Shown piece after piece: positions 7,502-15,048 of a stretch of 28,465 bases of DNA. Origin of the DNA: an uncultured Erysipelotrichaceae bacterium (lineage in GTDB: Bacteria; Bacillota_I; Bacilli_A; Erysipelotrichales; Erysipelotrichaceae); the NCBI GenBank assembly GCA_902795875.1, contig CADBND010000266.1:1-28465 (forward strand), read 5' to 3'. Within the stretch, counting starts at the first letter, position 1. Each line of letters starts with the position of its first letter. The translations under genes were made by a program, and so were the position numbers. The notes under the pieces are model-generated. The model was not told where the DNA came from. It did no database searches and saw nothing but the letters and a program-made list of their open reading frames with translations.

Positions 7502-8722
7502 TTACCAGGACAGTTCCTCTGCAGCTAATGGGTGGATGTTTCGTTTGATGGAGGCGATACGTCCGTTGGATACGCGGACCACACGGTCGGCCATCTTGCC
7601 GATCTCAGGGTTATGGGTGACCATCATGACGGTCGTGTCGTTGTTGCGGACGATCTCCTGAATGACACCTAAGACTTCCTTGGAGGTATTCAGGTCGAGG
7701 GCGGCAGTCGGTTCATCGGCCAGGATGAGTTTGGGGTTCTTGACCAGGGCTCTGGCGATGGAGACACGCTGCTGCTGACCGCCGGAAAGCTGGGAAGGAT
7801 AGTTGTCGGCCCGTTCGCTGAGTCCGACTTTCGCGATCGCATCTTCCGGTGTGATCGGATCTTTGGCGATCTCGGCAATGAAGCGTACGTTTTCTAATGC
7901 AGTCAGGTTGGGCATGAGATTGTAGGACTGGAATATGAATCCGACATATTCTCTCCGGAAGGCAGTGAGCTGCGCATCATCGGGATGCGAGTAGTCTTTT
8001 CCTTCGATAAGAAGGGTACCGGATGTGAGATAGTCCATGCCGCCGATGATGTTCATCATCGTGGATTTACCGCAGCCCGATTCCCCTAATACGACGACGA
8101 ATTCGTGTTCGTAGACATCGAGGTTGATGCCTTTGAGGACTTTCAGGAAGCCGTCACCGGAAGGATATTCCTTGGTGATGTCTTTGAGACTGCAAAGGAC
8201 TTTCTTGTCTTCGCCCAGGTCGACGTCGAGACCTTTTTCATCGATCGTGAAGGCGGCGAGGTTCGCCATGTGTTCACAGAGTTCGAGTTCTTCCTTTTCA
8301 TAGAGAGCGCCGTTGTTTTTGTTTATGATTTCGATACAGCCGATCGTTTCCTTACTGTTGTTGAGGGGAACGCAGATCATCGAGCGGGTCTTGAATCCCT
8401 GATCGTCGAATACGGTCGGTTCAAAACGGGGATCGGTCTCTGCGTCGGAGATCATGATCGATTTTCCGGTCTTGGTTACGACGCCTTCGATGCCGATACC
8501 GTTTTCGATACTGGTATTGGAGATGTCAGAGGGACCGATATGAAAGACGGAGTGCAGACGGTCGCTGTTCCGATCGAGATACCAGATGACACCGGCTTTG
8601 GAGTCGAGGGTCCTTACGATAGTCTGTAATGATTGGGACAGGGCTTCGTCGAGGTCTTCGACGTTGAGCAGCTGTTCCATGATCTCATATGTTGCCTTAA
8701 CGAATCGTTTATCTTTTTCCAT
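7502..8722 (-). CDS. ABC transporter ATP-binding protein with N-terminal GAF domain
   Basis: 406 residues in two parts. Residues 1-165 look like a GAF sensor domain: a long first helix, the segment AGVIWYLD, the GIGIEGVVTKTG turn, SMICVPL, and GCIEIINK. Residues 175-392 form a complete LolD/MacB-type ATPase: Walker A GESGCGKST (213-221), Q-loop Gln265, signature LSGGQ (312-316), Walker B LILADE (332-337) and switch His370. It energises the permease encoded immediately downstream. The GAF fusion suggests that a small ligand or redox state adjusts ATPase activity; this is inference. AGGTGA lies 5 nt from the ATG, and a TATAAT on the minus strand at 8753-8748 gives a leader of about 19 nt. ABC ATPases of this class are normally about 230 residues. 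Confidence 0.93.
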   Translation of the reverse strand: MEKDKRFVKATYEIMEQLLNVEDLDEALSQSLQTIVRTLDSKAGVIWYLDRNSDRLHSVFHIGPSDISNTSIENGIGIEGVVTKTGKSIMISDAETDPRFEPTVFDDQGFKTRSMICVPLNNSKETIGCIEIINKNNGALYEKEELELCEHMANLAAFTIDEKGLDVDLGEDKKVLCSLKDITKEYPSGDGFLKVLKGINLDVYEHEFVVVLGESGCGKSTMMNIIGGMDYLTSGTLLIEGKDYSHPDDAQLTAFRREYVGFIFQSYNLMPNLTALENVRFIAEIAKDPITPEDAIAKVGLSERADNYPSQLSGGQQQRVSIARALVKNPKLILADEPTAALDLNTSKEVLGVIQEIVRNNDTTVMMVTHNPEIGKMADRVVRVSNGRIASIKRNIHPLAAEELSW

Positions 8723-8775
8723 ATTTTCACCTGAGCTTCTAACAATAATTATATAAAATAATTGTCTTATTCATT

Positions 8776-8797
8776 AAAAAAGGATGCGTACATCCTT
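8776..8797 (-). terminator. intrinsic terminator of the methionine gamma-lyase-family gene
   Basis: On the minus strand AAGGATG, a TACG loop and CATCCTT form a 7-bp stem followed by a T-tract. The UACG tetraloop is of the extra-stable UNCG type. The stop codon overlaps the first arm, and the ABC operon promoter begins just beyond it. Confidence 0.8.
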
Positions 8798-10049
8798 AAT
8801 CTTTCAATATCTTCGACAGTGCCAGCATGATGGACAGTTTTCCGTACTCGAAGGACAGCGATCCCTGCATGTAGAGCGTATAGGGTTCGATGACCGGAGC
8901 GTCAGCACTGAGTTCGATCGTGCTTCCCTGTGTGAAGGCTCCGCAGGCCATGACTTCTTCAAAGGGATAGCCGGGCATCGGTGCCGGCAGCACCCTGACG
9001 AAGGCATCGACGGGAGAAGATTCCTGTATGCTTTGGGTAAAGGCGACGAGATCTTTTTCATTTCCCAGTTCCACAGTCTGGATAAGATCGGTCCTGTCTT
9101 CATCGTAGCGCGGTGAGATGTTCTGAAATCCCAGTTTTTCCATCATGTAGGCAGAAAAGACGGCGGTCTTCAGAGCTTCTTTGACGGCTTTGGGTGCCAT
9201 AAATATGCCTTTGAAGAAGGAGTTGTTCAGATTGAAGTTGGCTCCCTGTTCCTTTCCGATCCCAGGAGCAGTGAGGCGTTCCGCCACCATCTGTATCAGG
9301 TCTTTCCTTCCGGCGATGTAGCCGCCGGTAGAGGCGATGCCGCCGCCAAGATTTTTCATGAGCGATCCTACGACGATATCGGCTCCGACATGTCCGGGTT
9401 CTCTTTCTTCACACAGTTCGCCATAACAGTTGTCGATCATGATGATGACATTTTTATTCACTTCTCTGATCTTTGTGATGACTTCTTCGATCTGGGCGAT
9501 GTTTAATGACGGTCTTTGGGAATAGCCACGGGAACGCTGTATCTCGACGAGTTTCACATCTTTTCTCTGCAGTCTGTTGAGGATGGCGTTCGTGTCGAAT
9601 CTTCCGTCGATCAGATCGATCTGTTCGTACTTTACGCCATATGCCTTGAGCGATTGACTGGAGTTTCCGATCATCCCGATCATCTCCTGCAGAGAGTCGT
9701 AGGGCGTACCGGTCAGTGAGATCATGGTGTCGCCGTGTTTGAGCAAGGCGGAAAAGGCCAGATACAGGGCGTTGGTTCCGGACATGATGTGCGGTCTGAC
9801 CAGAGCATCTTCGCAGCCCAGTACTTCGGCGAAGATCTTTTCAAGTTTGTCGCGGCCGCTGTCGTAGTTGCCGTAGCCGTTGATGTCCGCAAAGTCGGTG
9901 TAGGATACCTGATTCTTAATGAATGCGGAAAGGATGCGGTCGGAATTCTTCAGGCAGATCCTGTCGAGTTTTTCGTAGATCTCTTTCAGTTCGCTTTCCG
10001 ATCTTCTTGCGTATTCCATCACGCGTTCATCTATCTGTTCCAGTATCAT
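8796..10049 (-). CDS. PLP-dependent methionine gamma-lyase family protein (aluminium resistance family, YnbB-like)
   Basis: 417 residues, the usual length for this fold-type I PLP family. SGTNALYLAF (90-99) matches the cofactor phosphate-binding segment, DNCYGE (206-211) holds the Asp that contacts the pyridine nitrogen, and Lys232 in GSLMKNLGGG is the expected Schiff-base lysine. Relatives are annotated as methionine gamma-lyase-like or aluminium resistance protein; the true substrate is not settled. The ATG at 10049 is preferred over one at 10067. AAGGA sits 6-9 nt before it, whereas the earlier ATG lies almost at the predicted transcription start (TATAAT at 10081-10076, minus strand) and lacks a ribosome binding site. 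Single-gene unit with its own promoter and terminator. Confidence 0.9.
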   Translation of the reverse strand: MILEQIDERVMEYARRSESELKEIYEKLDRICLKNSDRILSAFIKNQVSYTDFADINGYGNYDSGRDKLEKIFAEVLGCEDALVRPHIMSGTNALYLAFSALLKHGDTMISLTGTPYDSLQEMIGMIGNSSQSLKAYGVKYEQIDLIDGRFDTNAILNRLQRKDVKLVEIQRSRGYSQRPSLNIAQIEEVITKIREVNKNVIIMIDNCYGELCEEREPGHVGADIVVGSLMKNLGGGIASTGGYIAGRKDLIQMVAERLTAPGIGKEQGANFNLNNSFFKGIFMAPKAVKEALKTAVFSAYMMEKLGFQNISPRYDEDRTDLIQTVELGNEKDLVAFTQSIQESSPVDAFVRVLPAPMPGYPFEEVMACGAFTQGSTIELSADAPVIEPYTLYMQGSLSFEYGKLSIMLALSKILKD

Positions 10050-10075
10050 AGTCTTTCCTTCTTTCATGCTTTTCT

Positions 10076-10129
10076 ATTATAGTTTAACGGGAAAAGAAAA
10101 GCGACGCCATAGCCGCTTTGGAATATAAT
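10076..10129. promoter_or_regulatory. divergent promoter region
   Basis: TATAAT on the minus strand at 10081-10076 serves the PLP enzyme gene. TATAAT on the plus strand at 10124-10129 serves the hybrid kinase gene, which has GAGG at 10150-10153 before its ATG. Neither has a strong -35 box. Confidence 0.5.
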
Positions 10130-10161
10130 ATATTTATATTATCCTGTTCGAGGTTTGGACA

Positions 10162-12234
10162 ATGAATGATAAAAAATTAAGGCTGGATGAGAACACGTTA
10201 CGCGTGATCGAAGACCTTGGCGATCATATGCCGGGCGGTTTTTTCATATACGAGGCGAAGGCTCCCGAAAGACTGATCTATGCCAACAAGGCGGTCTTTG
10301 ATATCTACGGATGCGAGGACCAGAAAGAGTTTGCGGAGCTGACAGGTTTCACGTTCAAGGGGATGGTCTATGAGGAAGACTATGAACGGATCTCGGAGTC
10401 CATCGTCGAACAGATAAAAAGCAGCGACGACAATATGGATTATGCGGAATACCGTATCGTGACCAAGGACGGAAATATACGCTGGGTGGATGATTACGGT
10501 CGTTTCCTGGAAAGCGATGTTTATGGCGGGATCTACACCGTTTTCATTTCCGATATCACGGAAAAACATGAACAGCGGGAATCCGAAAAGGCCAGACAGT
10601 TGGCGACTCTGAAGGAATTAAGTGAGTCGTTTGAAAAGGCGAGGAGTGAATCCATCACTTTCTCAAGAGTATCGCAAGCTTTGGCGGGAGACTATTTCAG
10701 TATCTATATCGTCGATCCTGATACAGACAGTTTTATTGAGTATTCTTCAAGCGAGGGATATGAAAAACTGGATGTGGAAAAATTCGGTGAAAATTTCTTT
10801 GAGACGAGCCGCCGCAATATGGATAGACTTCTTTATGAGGAAGACAAGGACCGCTTCATGAAGGTCTTCACCAAAGAGAGGATCATGGATCCTTTGCGTA
10901 AGGGCGAGAGCTTCACGATGAAGTATCGGGTGATGATGGATGGCGAGCCGACTTATATCAGTTTGAAGGCAACACTGATGGAAGATGAGGAAGGCAGCCA
11001 CCTGATCATCGGTACCAATAATATCGATGCCCAGATCAAAAGGGAAGAAGAATACAGAAGAAAGATCGAAGAGGCAAGAGACAAGGCGAAGAACGATTTC
11101 TTGACCAACGTGTCTCACGATATCCGTACACCGATGAATGCGATCGTCGGTTATACCAATATCGCCAATTCGCATCTGAACGAACCGGAGACGGTGCGGG
11201 ATTGTCTGAATAAGATCGGTTCTTCTTCGCATTTCCTGCTTTCGATGATCAATGACGTTCTGGATTATTCCCAGATCGAAAGGGGAGATCTGCAGCTGAA
11301 TGTTTCCGATTTCGATCTTTTCGATGTATTGCGCAGGATCGAAGACATCACTTCCCTGCAGGCTCGAAACAAGGCCTTGACCATCTATTATCACGATAAG
11401 GATATAAGGGATCATTACGTGAGAGGGGATGAATTACGGATCGAGCAGGTCCTGATCAACATCATCAGCAACGCGATCAAATACACGCCGGAATCCGGCA
11501 GTGTGGAGATCATCGTAAAGCAGCTTGAAGAAACAGGTGCGAATACAAACCGTTACCGTTTCATCATAAGGGATACCGGTATCGGTATTTCGAAGGAGTA
11601 TCTGCCTTATATCTTTGACAGTTTTTCCCGGGAAAAGAAGACGACGATCAATGAGGTACAGGGTACCGGATTGGGACTGGCGATCACGGCGAAGCTCGTG
11701 AAGCAGATGAACGGTACGATTTCTGTTGAAAGTAAAGTGAATGAGGGTTCGCAGTTTACTGTGGAGCTCGATCTGGAAAAGTGCGATGTGGAAGATCTGA
11801 TGCTTCCGAAGGAAAACGACAACGAGAGCCTGATCGGTGTCCGCATCCTTCTTGTGGAAGATAACGACATCAATGCCGAGATCGCTACGATGGTCTTATC
11901 GCGTTATGGGATCGAGGTGGACCGGGCGGTCAATGGCGAAGAGGGTGTGAGGATCCTGAAGGAAAAGAAAGAGGGTTACTATAGTGCTGTGCTGATGGAT
12001 ATCCAGATGCCGGTGATGAACGGCTACGAGGCCGCGATGGCGATCCGTTCATTGGAAGGGAATTATTACCGTCAGATCCCGATCATCGCGATCAGTGCCA
12101 ATGCGCAGGAACACGACATTCGCGATTCCTTGCGTTCCGGAATGGATACGCATATCGCAAAACCGTTCGATCCCGACATGTTGCTGAAGACACTGCAGCG
12201 TCTCATACGGAAAGGAAATATCAGTAAAGATTGA
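10162..12234 (+). CDS. hybrid sensor histidine kinase / response regulator with PAS domains
   Basis: 690 residues, no transmembrane helix, so a cytoplasmic sensor. Domains in order: a PAS domain (about 22-135, ending FISDITEK), a PAS-like module (about 165-290), a short coiled linker (292-312), HisKA with phospho-acceptor His319 (VSHDIRTPMNAI), HATPase_c (about 420-538; N box NIISNAIKYTP, G1 DTGIGIS, G2 GTGLGL) and a receiver (558-685) with acidic cluster ED (566-567), phospho-acceptor Asp613 and Lys667. The family passes phosphate from His to the attached Asp. No output domain, HPt protein or separate regulator is adjacent, so the partner lies elsewhere or the receiver acts allosterically. 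GAGG precedes the ATG by 8 nt. A small peptide gene follows after about 50 nt. Confidence 0.95.
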   Translation: MNDKKLRLDENTLRVIEDLGDHMPGGFFIYEAKAPERLIYANKAVFDIYGCEDQKEFAELTGFTFKGMVYEEDYERISESIVEQIKSSDDNMDYAEYRIVTKDGNIRWVDDYGRFLESDVYGGIYTVFISDITEKHEQRESEKARQLATLKELSESFEKARSESITFSRVSQALAGDYFSIYIVDPDTDSFIEYSSSEGYEKLDVEKFGENFFETSRRNMDRLLYEEDKDRFMKVFTKERIMDPLRKGESFTMKYRVMMDGEPTYISLKATLMEDEEGSHLIIGTNNIDAQIKREEEYRRKIEEARDKAKNDFLTNVSHDIRTPMNAIVGYTNIANSHLNEPETVRDCLNKIGSSSHFLLSMINDVLDYSQIERGDLQLNVSDFDLFDVLRRIEDITSLQARNKALTIYYHDKDIRDHYVRGDELRIEQVLINIISNAIKYTPESGSVEIIVKQLEETGANTNRYRFIIRDTGIGISKEYLPYIFDSFSREKKTTINEVQGTGLGLAITAKLVKQMNGTISVESKVNEGSQFTVELDLEKCDVEDLMLPKENDNESLIGVRILLVEDNDINAEIATMVLSRYGIEVDRAVNGEEGVRILKEKKEGYYSAVLMDIQMPVMNGYEAAMAIRSLEGNYYRQIPIIAISANAQEHDIRDSLRSGMDTHIAKPFDPDMLLKTLQRLIRKGNISKD

Positions 12235-12282
12235 AGGAATTCCTTTGTCTGTTAAATTTGTATACAAAGAGAGGGAAAGAAC

Positions 12283-12513
12283 ACGACAGATAATAAACCT
12301 GCAGGTGGCGCTAAAGAGCTCAAGATGGATGAACTGAAAAGCATTTCCGGTGGCTGGGATCGTTCACAGCTCACTCCTGAAGAGAAGCGTACGCCGGACA
12401 AACTGTTAAAAGATTATTGGGAGAAAGCAGAAAACTTCTATGACTATGAATGGATCGCATTGCGTAACTTCTACGCGGTTATGGCCAAGAAGTATGGAGG
12501 AGCTCCCGTTTAA
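12283..12513 (+). CDS. small peptide with double-glycine leader signature (bacteriocin-like or signalling precursor)
   Basis: From the ATG at 12325 the frame encodes 62 residues starting MDELKSISGGWDRSQLTPEE. Upstream the same frame stays open, and the residues before the Gly-Gly read ELKMDELKSISGG. This places Leu at -12, Glu at -8, Leu at -7, Ile at -4 and Gly at -2/-1, the standard pattern of leaders cut by peptidase C39 (PCAT) exporters. A good ribosome binding site, GAGGG (12271-12275), is 7 nt before an in-frame ACG (12283); no ATG, GTG or TTG lies near it. I therefore take ACG, one transition from ATG, as the probable start (76 residues). The 53-residue C-terminal part is charged and aromatic, with no Cys. 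No exporter or immunity gene is nearby. A strong terminator follows. Confidence 0.5.
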   Translation, partial: TTDNKPAGGAKELKMDELKSISGGWDRSQLTPEEKRTPDKLLKDYWEKAENFYDYEWIALRNFYAVMAKKYGGAPV

Positions 12514-12543
12514 GATCCGTTTCAAAACAGGTCAATAAAAAAA

Positions 12544-12580
12544 GTCTTAAGCTGAGGATATACTGGCTTAAGGCTTTTTT
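12544..12580. terminator. bidirectional terminator
   Basis: GTCTTAAGC (12544-12552) and GCTTAAGGC (12566-12574) form a 9-bp stem with one G-U pair and a 13-nt loop. Six T residues follow on the plus strand, and seven A residues precede it, giving a U-tract for the minus-strand mscS transcript too. Confidence 0.85.
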
Positions 12581-12600
12581 GTCTCTGTGTCAGTTATCGT

Positions 12601-13452
12601 CTACGAGTCTTGCGTATTGATCTGCGGATAGGAGATGGCGATCCCTTCTTTGTCGAAGCGCTGCTTGATCAACACCTGCAGATCTCTTCGGACGGTATGA
12701 TGATTTCTGCCGACTGCTTTTTGTGAGACGGAGAATGTCATGACATTGTTGTCGAGGGTGTTGATCCCGGATACGACCGGTTCTTCGTAACAGAGCTCTT
12801 TATGTGTTTCATAATAGTCTTTTGTGATCTCTGCCAGGATCGAAAAGACGCGGTCGGTATCGGTGTTATATGGAACGGCGATATTGATGACGGCCGTGTT
12901 GAAGGGACCGGAATAGTTGATGACGGTGTTGATCTGTCCGTTGGGAATGATGATCTTCTGTCCCTGCTGGGTGAGCAGATGGGTGCTGCGTACAGCCAGC
13001 GAGGTGATCGTTCCTTCGTAATCGTTGATCCTGACGTAGTCACCGACTTCATACTGTTTTTCAAACAGGACGAATGCTCCGGCAAAGACGTCCTTGATGA
13101 TGCTTTGGGCACCGAAAGACACGATCAGAGTTCCGACTCCGGCGACTGTTACGAGATTGGACAGCGTGGATCCGAAGCCGAGCTGATTGATGATGATGGA
13201 GAGCGCAAGGAAGTAGATCAGGTAGCGTCCGAAGCTTTTTATCAGCGTCAGAGATGTGACGACTTCCTTGGAACGGTTGGAGTCGCTTATGTTCTGCGTC
13301 CTGTCGATCGCTCTTGACATAATGCGGTTATGGATGGCCAGGGCAATTTTTGCGGCGATCAAAACAAGGACGATCGTGATCACGTCGGCGATCAGAGTAT
13401 CTGTGTTGATCTTCAGTTGATCGAAGATCTTGGTCCAGTCCGGTTTCTGCAT
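12601..13452 (-). CDS. mscS: small-conductance mechanosensitive channel, MscS family
   Basis: 283 residues, near the E. coli MscS length. Three helices lie in the first 130 residues. The pore-lining segment (VTVAGVGTLIVSFGAQSII) has the Gly/Ala pattern of TM3. Then come the beta domain (FEKQYEVGDYVRINDYEGT, IPNGQINTVINYS) and the alpha/beta C-terminal domain. It releases solutes when membrane tension rises during osmotic downshift. The ATG at 13452 is chosen because AGAGGTG lies 6 nt upstream. A GTG 9 nt further upstream is part of that ribosome binding site and is unlikely to be the start. TATAAT on the minus strand (13481-13476) gives a leader of about 20 nt. Stands alone, with a shared terminator. 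Confidence 0.93.
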   Translation of the reverse strand: MQKPDWTKIFDQLKINTDTLIADVITIVLVLIAAKIALAIHNRIMSRAIDRTQNISDSNRSKEVVTSLTLIKSFGRYLIYFLALSIIINQLGFGSTLSNLVTVAGVGTLIVSFGAQSIIKDVFAGAFVLFEKQYEVGDYVRINDYEGTITSLAVRSTHLLTQQGQKIIIPNGQINTVINYSGPFNTAVINIAVPYNTDTDRVFSILAEITKDYYETHKELCYEEPVVSGINTLDNNVMTFSVSQKAVGRNHHTVRRDLQVLIKQRFDKEGIAISYPQINTQDS

Positions 13453-13475
13453 AAGTAGCACCTCTATTAATTAAT

Positions 13476-13481
13476 ATTATA
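13476..13481 (-). promoter_or_regulatory. -10 box of the mscS gene
   Basis: TATAAT on the minus strand, 24 nt upstream of the ATG at 13452. No good -35 is seen. The region further upstream is occupied by the LacI relic. Confidence 0.45.
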
Positions 13482-13510
13482 TAGATTGCAGGGCAGACAG
13501 AAAAGAAAAG

Positions 13511-13642
13511 GTCAGGGAAGGTATCTATCAGGCGACGAAGGATCTCTTACTGAAGCTGATCCGGAATAAAAAAGAGGATCTCCCACATGAGACGATACTC
13601 AAGTGCCGTCTCATTGAAAGAGGATCCACCGACAAAAGATAA
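13511..13642 (+). pseudogene. C-terminal relic of a LacI/GalR-family regulator
   Basis: An open frame of 43 codons from 13511 to a TAA at 13640-13642 translates to GIYQATKDLLLKLI, then a charged turn, then ILKCRLIERGST and DKR. This matches the last helix and strand of LacI-type repressors (A..LLL.LI...ILPTELI.R.ST). The frame is open back to 13475 but has no start codon, ribosome binding site or DNA-binding domain; the mscS promoter and gene occupy where the rest would be. It is best read as the tail of a deleted regulator gene. Family recognition rests on the short motif only. Confidence 0.55.
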
Positions 13643-13646
13643 AAAG

Positions 13647-13693
13647 AAAAAGATATGACCGATGTTAGGCAATAAGGGAGATCATATCTTTTT
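13647..13693. terminator. long-stem bidirectional hairpin terminator
   Basis: AAAAAGATATGA (13647-13658) is perfectly complementary to TCATATCTTTTT (13682-13693), with a 23-nt loop. A/T runs on both ends allow termination on both strands. It probably once ended the LacI gene, and it can end the minus-strand gene at 13721. A second 8-bp hairpin, TATAACAT/ATGTTATA (13695-13718), lies directly after that gene's stop codon. Confidence 0.6.
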
Positions 13694-13720
13694 ATATAAC
13701 ATCCGAGGGAATGTTATATC

Positions 13721-14143
13721 TTAGTCTTTCAGTGCCCAGATCAACTGGACCATGTATCCGCTCATCAACATGAAGAAGATCGTCACGATGATGTCGTAGA
13801 TCTTCACATAGGAGACAAGAGCGAAGACCAGGTTGATGCCGTTGAACATGAAGGTGATCATCGTGAAGTAGAGAGCCGGTTTGTATTGGCTCAGGTCTTT
13901 GACCATGGACCTTGCAAAGGAGGAGCCGGTCAGAGCGAAGATCCCTTCGAAGATGAGGATGACGCCGATGGCAATGAAGATCGGTGTGTTGTCGATCTGG
14001 GAATTCAGGGAACGGACCTCGGCATCGATCATGGTCGTTCCTCCATGGATCATAAACAGTCCGAAGGCGGAAGAAAGAAGTCCCAACAGCGTCTCAAAAC
14101 AGCTCAAGACGTGTAGCGTTTTCTTTCTTTTGTTTTGATTCAT
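13721..14143 (-). CDS. hypothetical four-helix membrane protein
   Basis: 140 residues with a basic N-terminus (MNQNKRKKT) and four predicted helices: about 10-33, 53-72, 88-112 and 115-135. A hydrophilic loop between helices 1 and 2 carries TTMIDAEVRSLNSQIDN. I do not recognise a family; the layout resembles small DUF-type membrane proteins of Bacillota. AAAGGA lies about 10 nt upstream of the ATG, a rather long spacing, and TATAAG is a possible -10 further up. It is flanked by intergenic hairpins and is not in an operon. Confidence 0.75.
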   Translation of the reverse strand: MNQNKRKKTLHVLSCFETLLGLLSSAFGLFMIHGGTTMIDAEVRSLNSQIDNTPIFIAIGVILIFEGIFALTGSSFARSMVKDLSQYKPALYFTMITFMFNGINLVFALVSYVKIYDIIVTIFFMLMSGYMVQLIWALKD

Positions 14144-14264
14144 GATTGAGGGTTCCTTTCTGTTACGGGATCACCACTATCTTATAGCATAGAAATGTTA
14201 TCAGCGTTTCAGCAACAAATCTGCAACATTCCCGTATCGTTTCATAAGATCCATGTTTTTACAG

Positions 14265-14270
14265 TATAAT
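14265..14270 (+). promoter_or_regulatory. -10 box of the phosphoribosyltransferase gene
   Basis: TATAAT, followed 14 nt later by AAGGAGGG and the ATG at 14299. The -35 is not clear. Confidence 0.5.
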
Positions 14271-14298
14271 GAGGTTGTCTTTCAAGGAGGGAAAAATC

Positions 14299-14898
14299 AT
14301 GAGTGGTGTCAATCAGACGCAGACCGAAAGGATCTTTAAAGACGGTCAGGAATTCCTGAGAGTGACGATGAGCGGGAAGGATTACGATCTTCCTTTCAAG
14401 GTGCTTTCGGGCAAGAAGGTCGCTTTCCTGGATATATCGGGACAAGTGAGTTTGAATGAGGCAGCTGCCGATGATATCGTGGATCTGCTTCTGGATGCGG
14501 GCGTGGAGTTCGATACGATACTCAATCCTGTTGCCAAGTCCAATGCGCTTGCGCATGCGATCGCACTTCGCTGGAACAAGGCTAAGGGTACGCAGATCGA
14601 TAAGACGGTCGTTGCCAGAAAGAGCGACGGGAACCGGATACAGGCTGTTTACCGTTCCGTTACGACACCGCGCGATCAGATCATGTCTCTGACTGATGAC
14701 GATGCGGAATATCTGAAAGGAAAGAGGATATTGGTCGTAGATGACGTCTATGGCGGCGGCGGAACGACGAAGGGCCTGATGGAACTGGCGGATAAGGCGG
14801 GTGCCATCGTGGCGGCGCATGCGGTCATCGCAGTGGAGGCCGGTGTGGAGCTTCCAGAAGGGATCTTCTATCTCTTCACTTTGCCGCTTGGCGAATAG
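14299..14898 (+). CDS. phosphoribosyltransferase family protein (APRT-like)
   Basis: 199 residues. The PRPP-binding signature is RILVVDDVYGGGGTTKGL (143-160), with the paired Asp148/Asp149, and VVARKSDG (104-111) resembles the segment after the core strand of adenine/xanthine phosphoribosyltransferases. It probably joins a purine base to PRPP, or senses PRPP as a regulator. The ATG at 14299 is chosen because AAGGAGGG is 7 nt upstream; an earlier in-frame ATG (14269) overlaps the promoter. It faces the purine operon at 15049-17454, which contains a second PRPP-binding protein. This one has an unusual four-Gly loop (GGGG) after the Asp pair. The base specificity cannot be told. Confidence 0.85.
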   Translation: MSGVNQTQTERIFKDGQEFLRVTMSGKDYDLPFKVLSGKKVAFLDISGQVSLNEAAADDIVDLLLDAGVEFDTILNPVAKSNALAHAIALRWNKAKGTQIDKTVVARKSDGNRIQAVYRSVTTPRDQIMSLTDDDAEYLKGKRILVVDDVYGGGGTTKGLMELADKAGAIVAAHAVIAVEAGVELPEGIFYLFTLPLGE

Positions 14899-14906
14899 GA
14901 ATATGC

Positions 14907-14929
14907 GGGTGTCTGCGGACGCCCTTTTT
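14907..14929 (+). terminator. terminator of the phosphoribosyltransferase gene
   Basis: GGGTGTC (14907-14913) and GACGCCC (14918-14924) pair around a TGCG loop, followed by TTTTTATTTT. Confidence 0.8.
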
Positions 14930-14943
14930 ATTTTGGACGATAG

Positions 14944-14966
14944 AAAAACAGACCGTAAAGGTCTGT
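14944..14966 (-). terminator. terminator of the purine operon
   Basis: On the minus strand ACAGACC and GGTCTGT form a 7-bp stem with a 5-nt loop, followed by TTTTT. It lies about 80 nt beyond the stop of the transformylase gene. Confidence 0.7.
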
Positions 14967-15048
14967 CGAACAAATGGTATGCGGCTTTATTCTGAAAGCA
15001 GTGTATCAACCATTCTTTTTCTATTCTTTTTGTATTGAAGATCACAGT

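Noticed and set aside
8105..8629. Plus-strand frame opposite the GAF-ABC gene
   Set aside because: An antisense shadow of a coding strand with Walker and signature motifs; its Val/Phe/Asp-rich composition is typical of such shadows.
10747..11415. Minus-strand frame opposite the hybrid kinase
   Set aside because: An antisense shadow of the kinase core; no start signals of its own.
12235..12270. AAGGAATTCCTT palindrome and CTTTGT/ACAAAG dyad after the hybrid kinase
   Set aside because: There is no U-tract, and the stems are too short or lack a loop, so I do not call a terminator.
14242..15045. Long minus-strand frame opposite the phosphoribosyltransferase gene
   Set aside because: It lies opposite a gene with a clear PRPP motif, ribosome binding site, promoter and terminator. 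Its translation is Arg/Ile/His rich with no domain.
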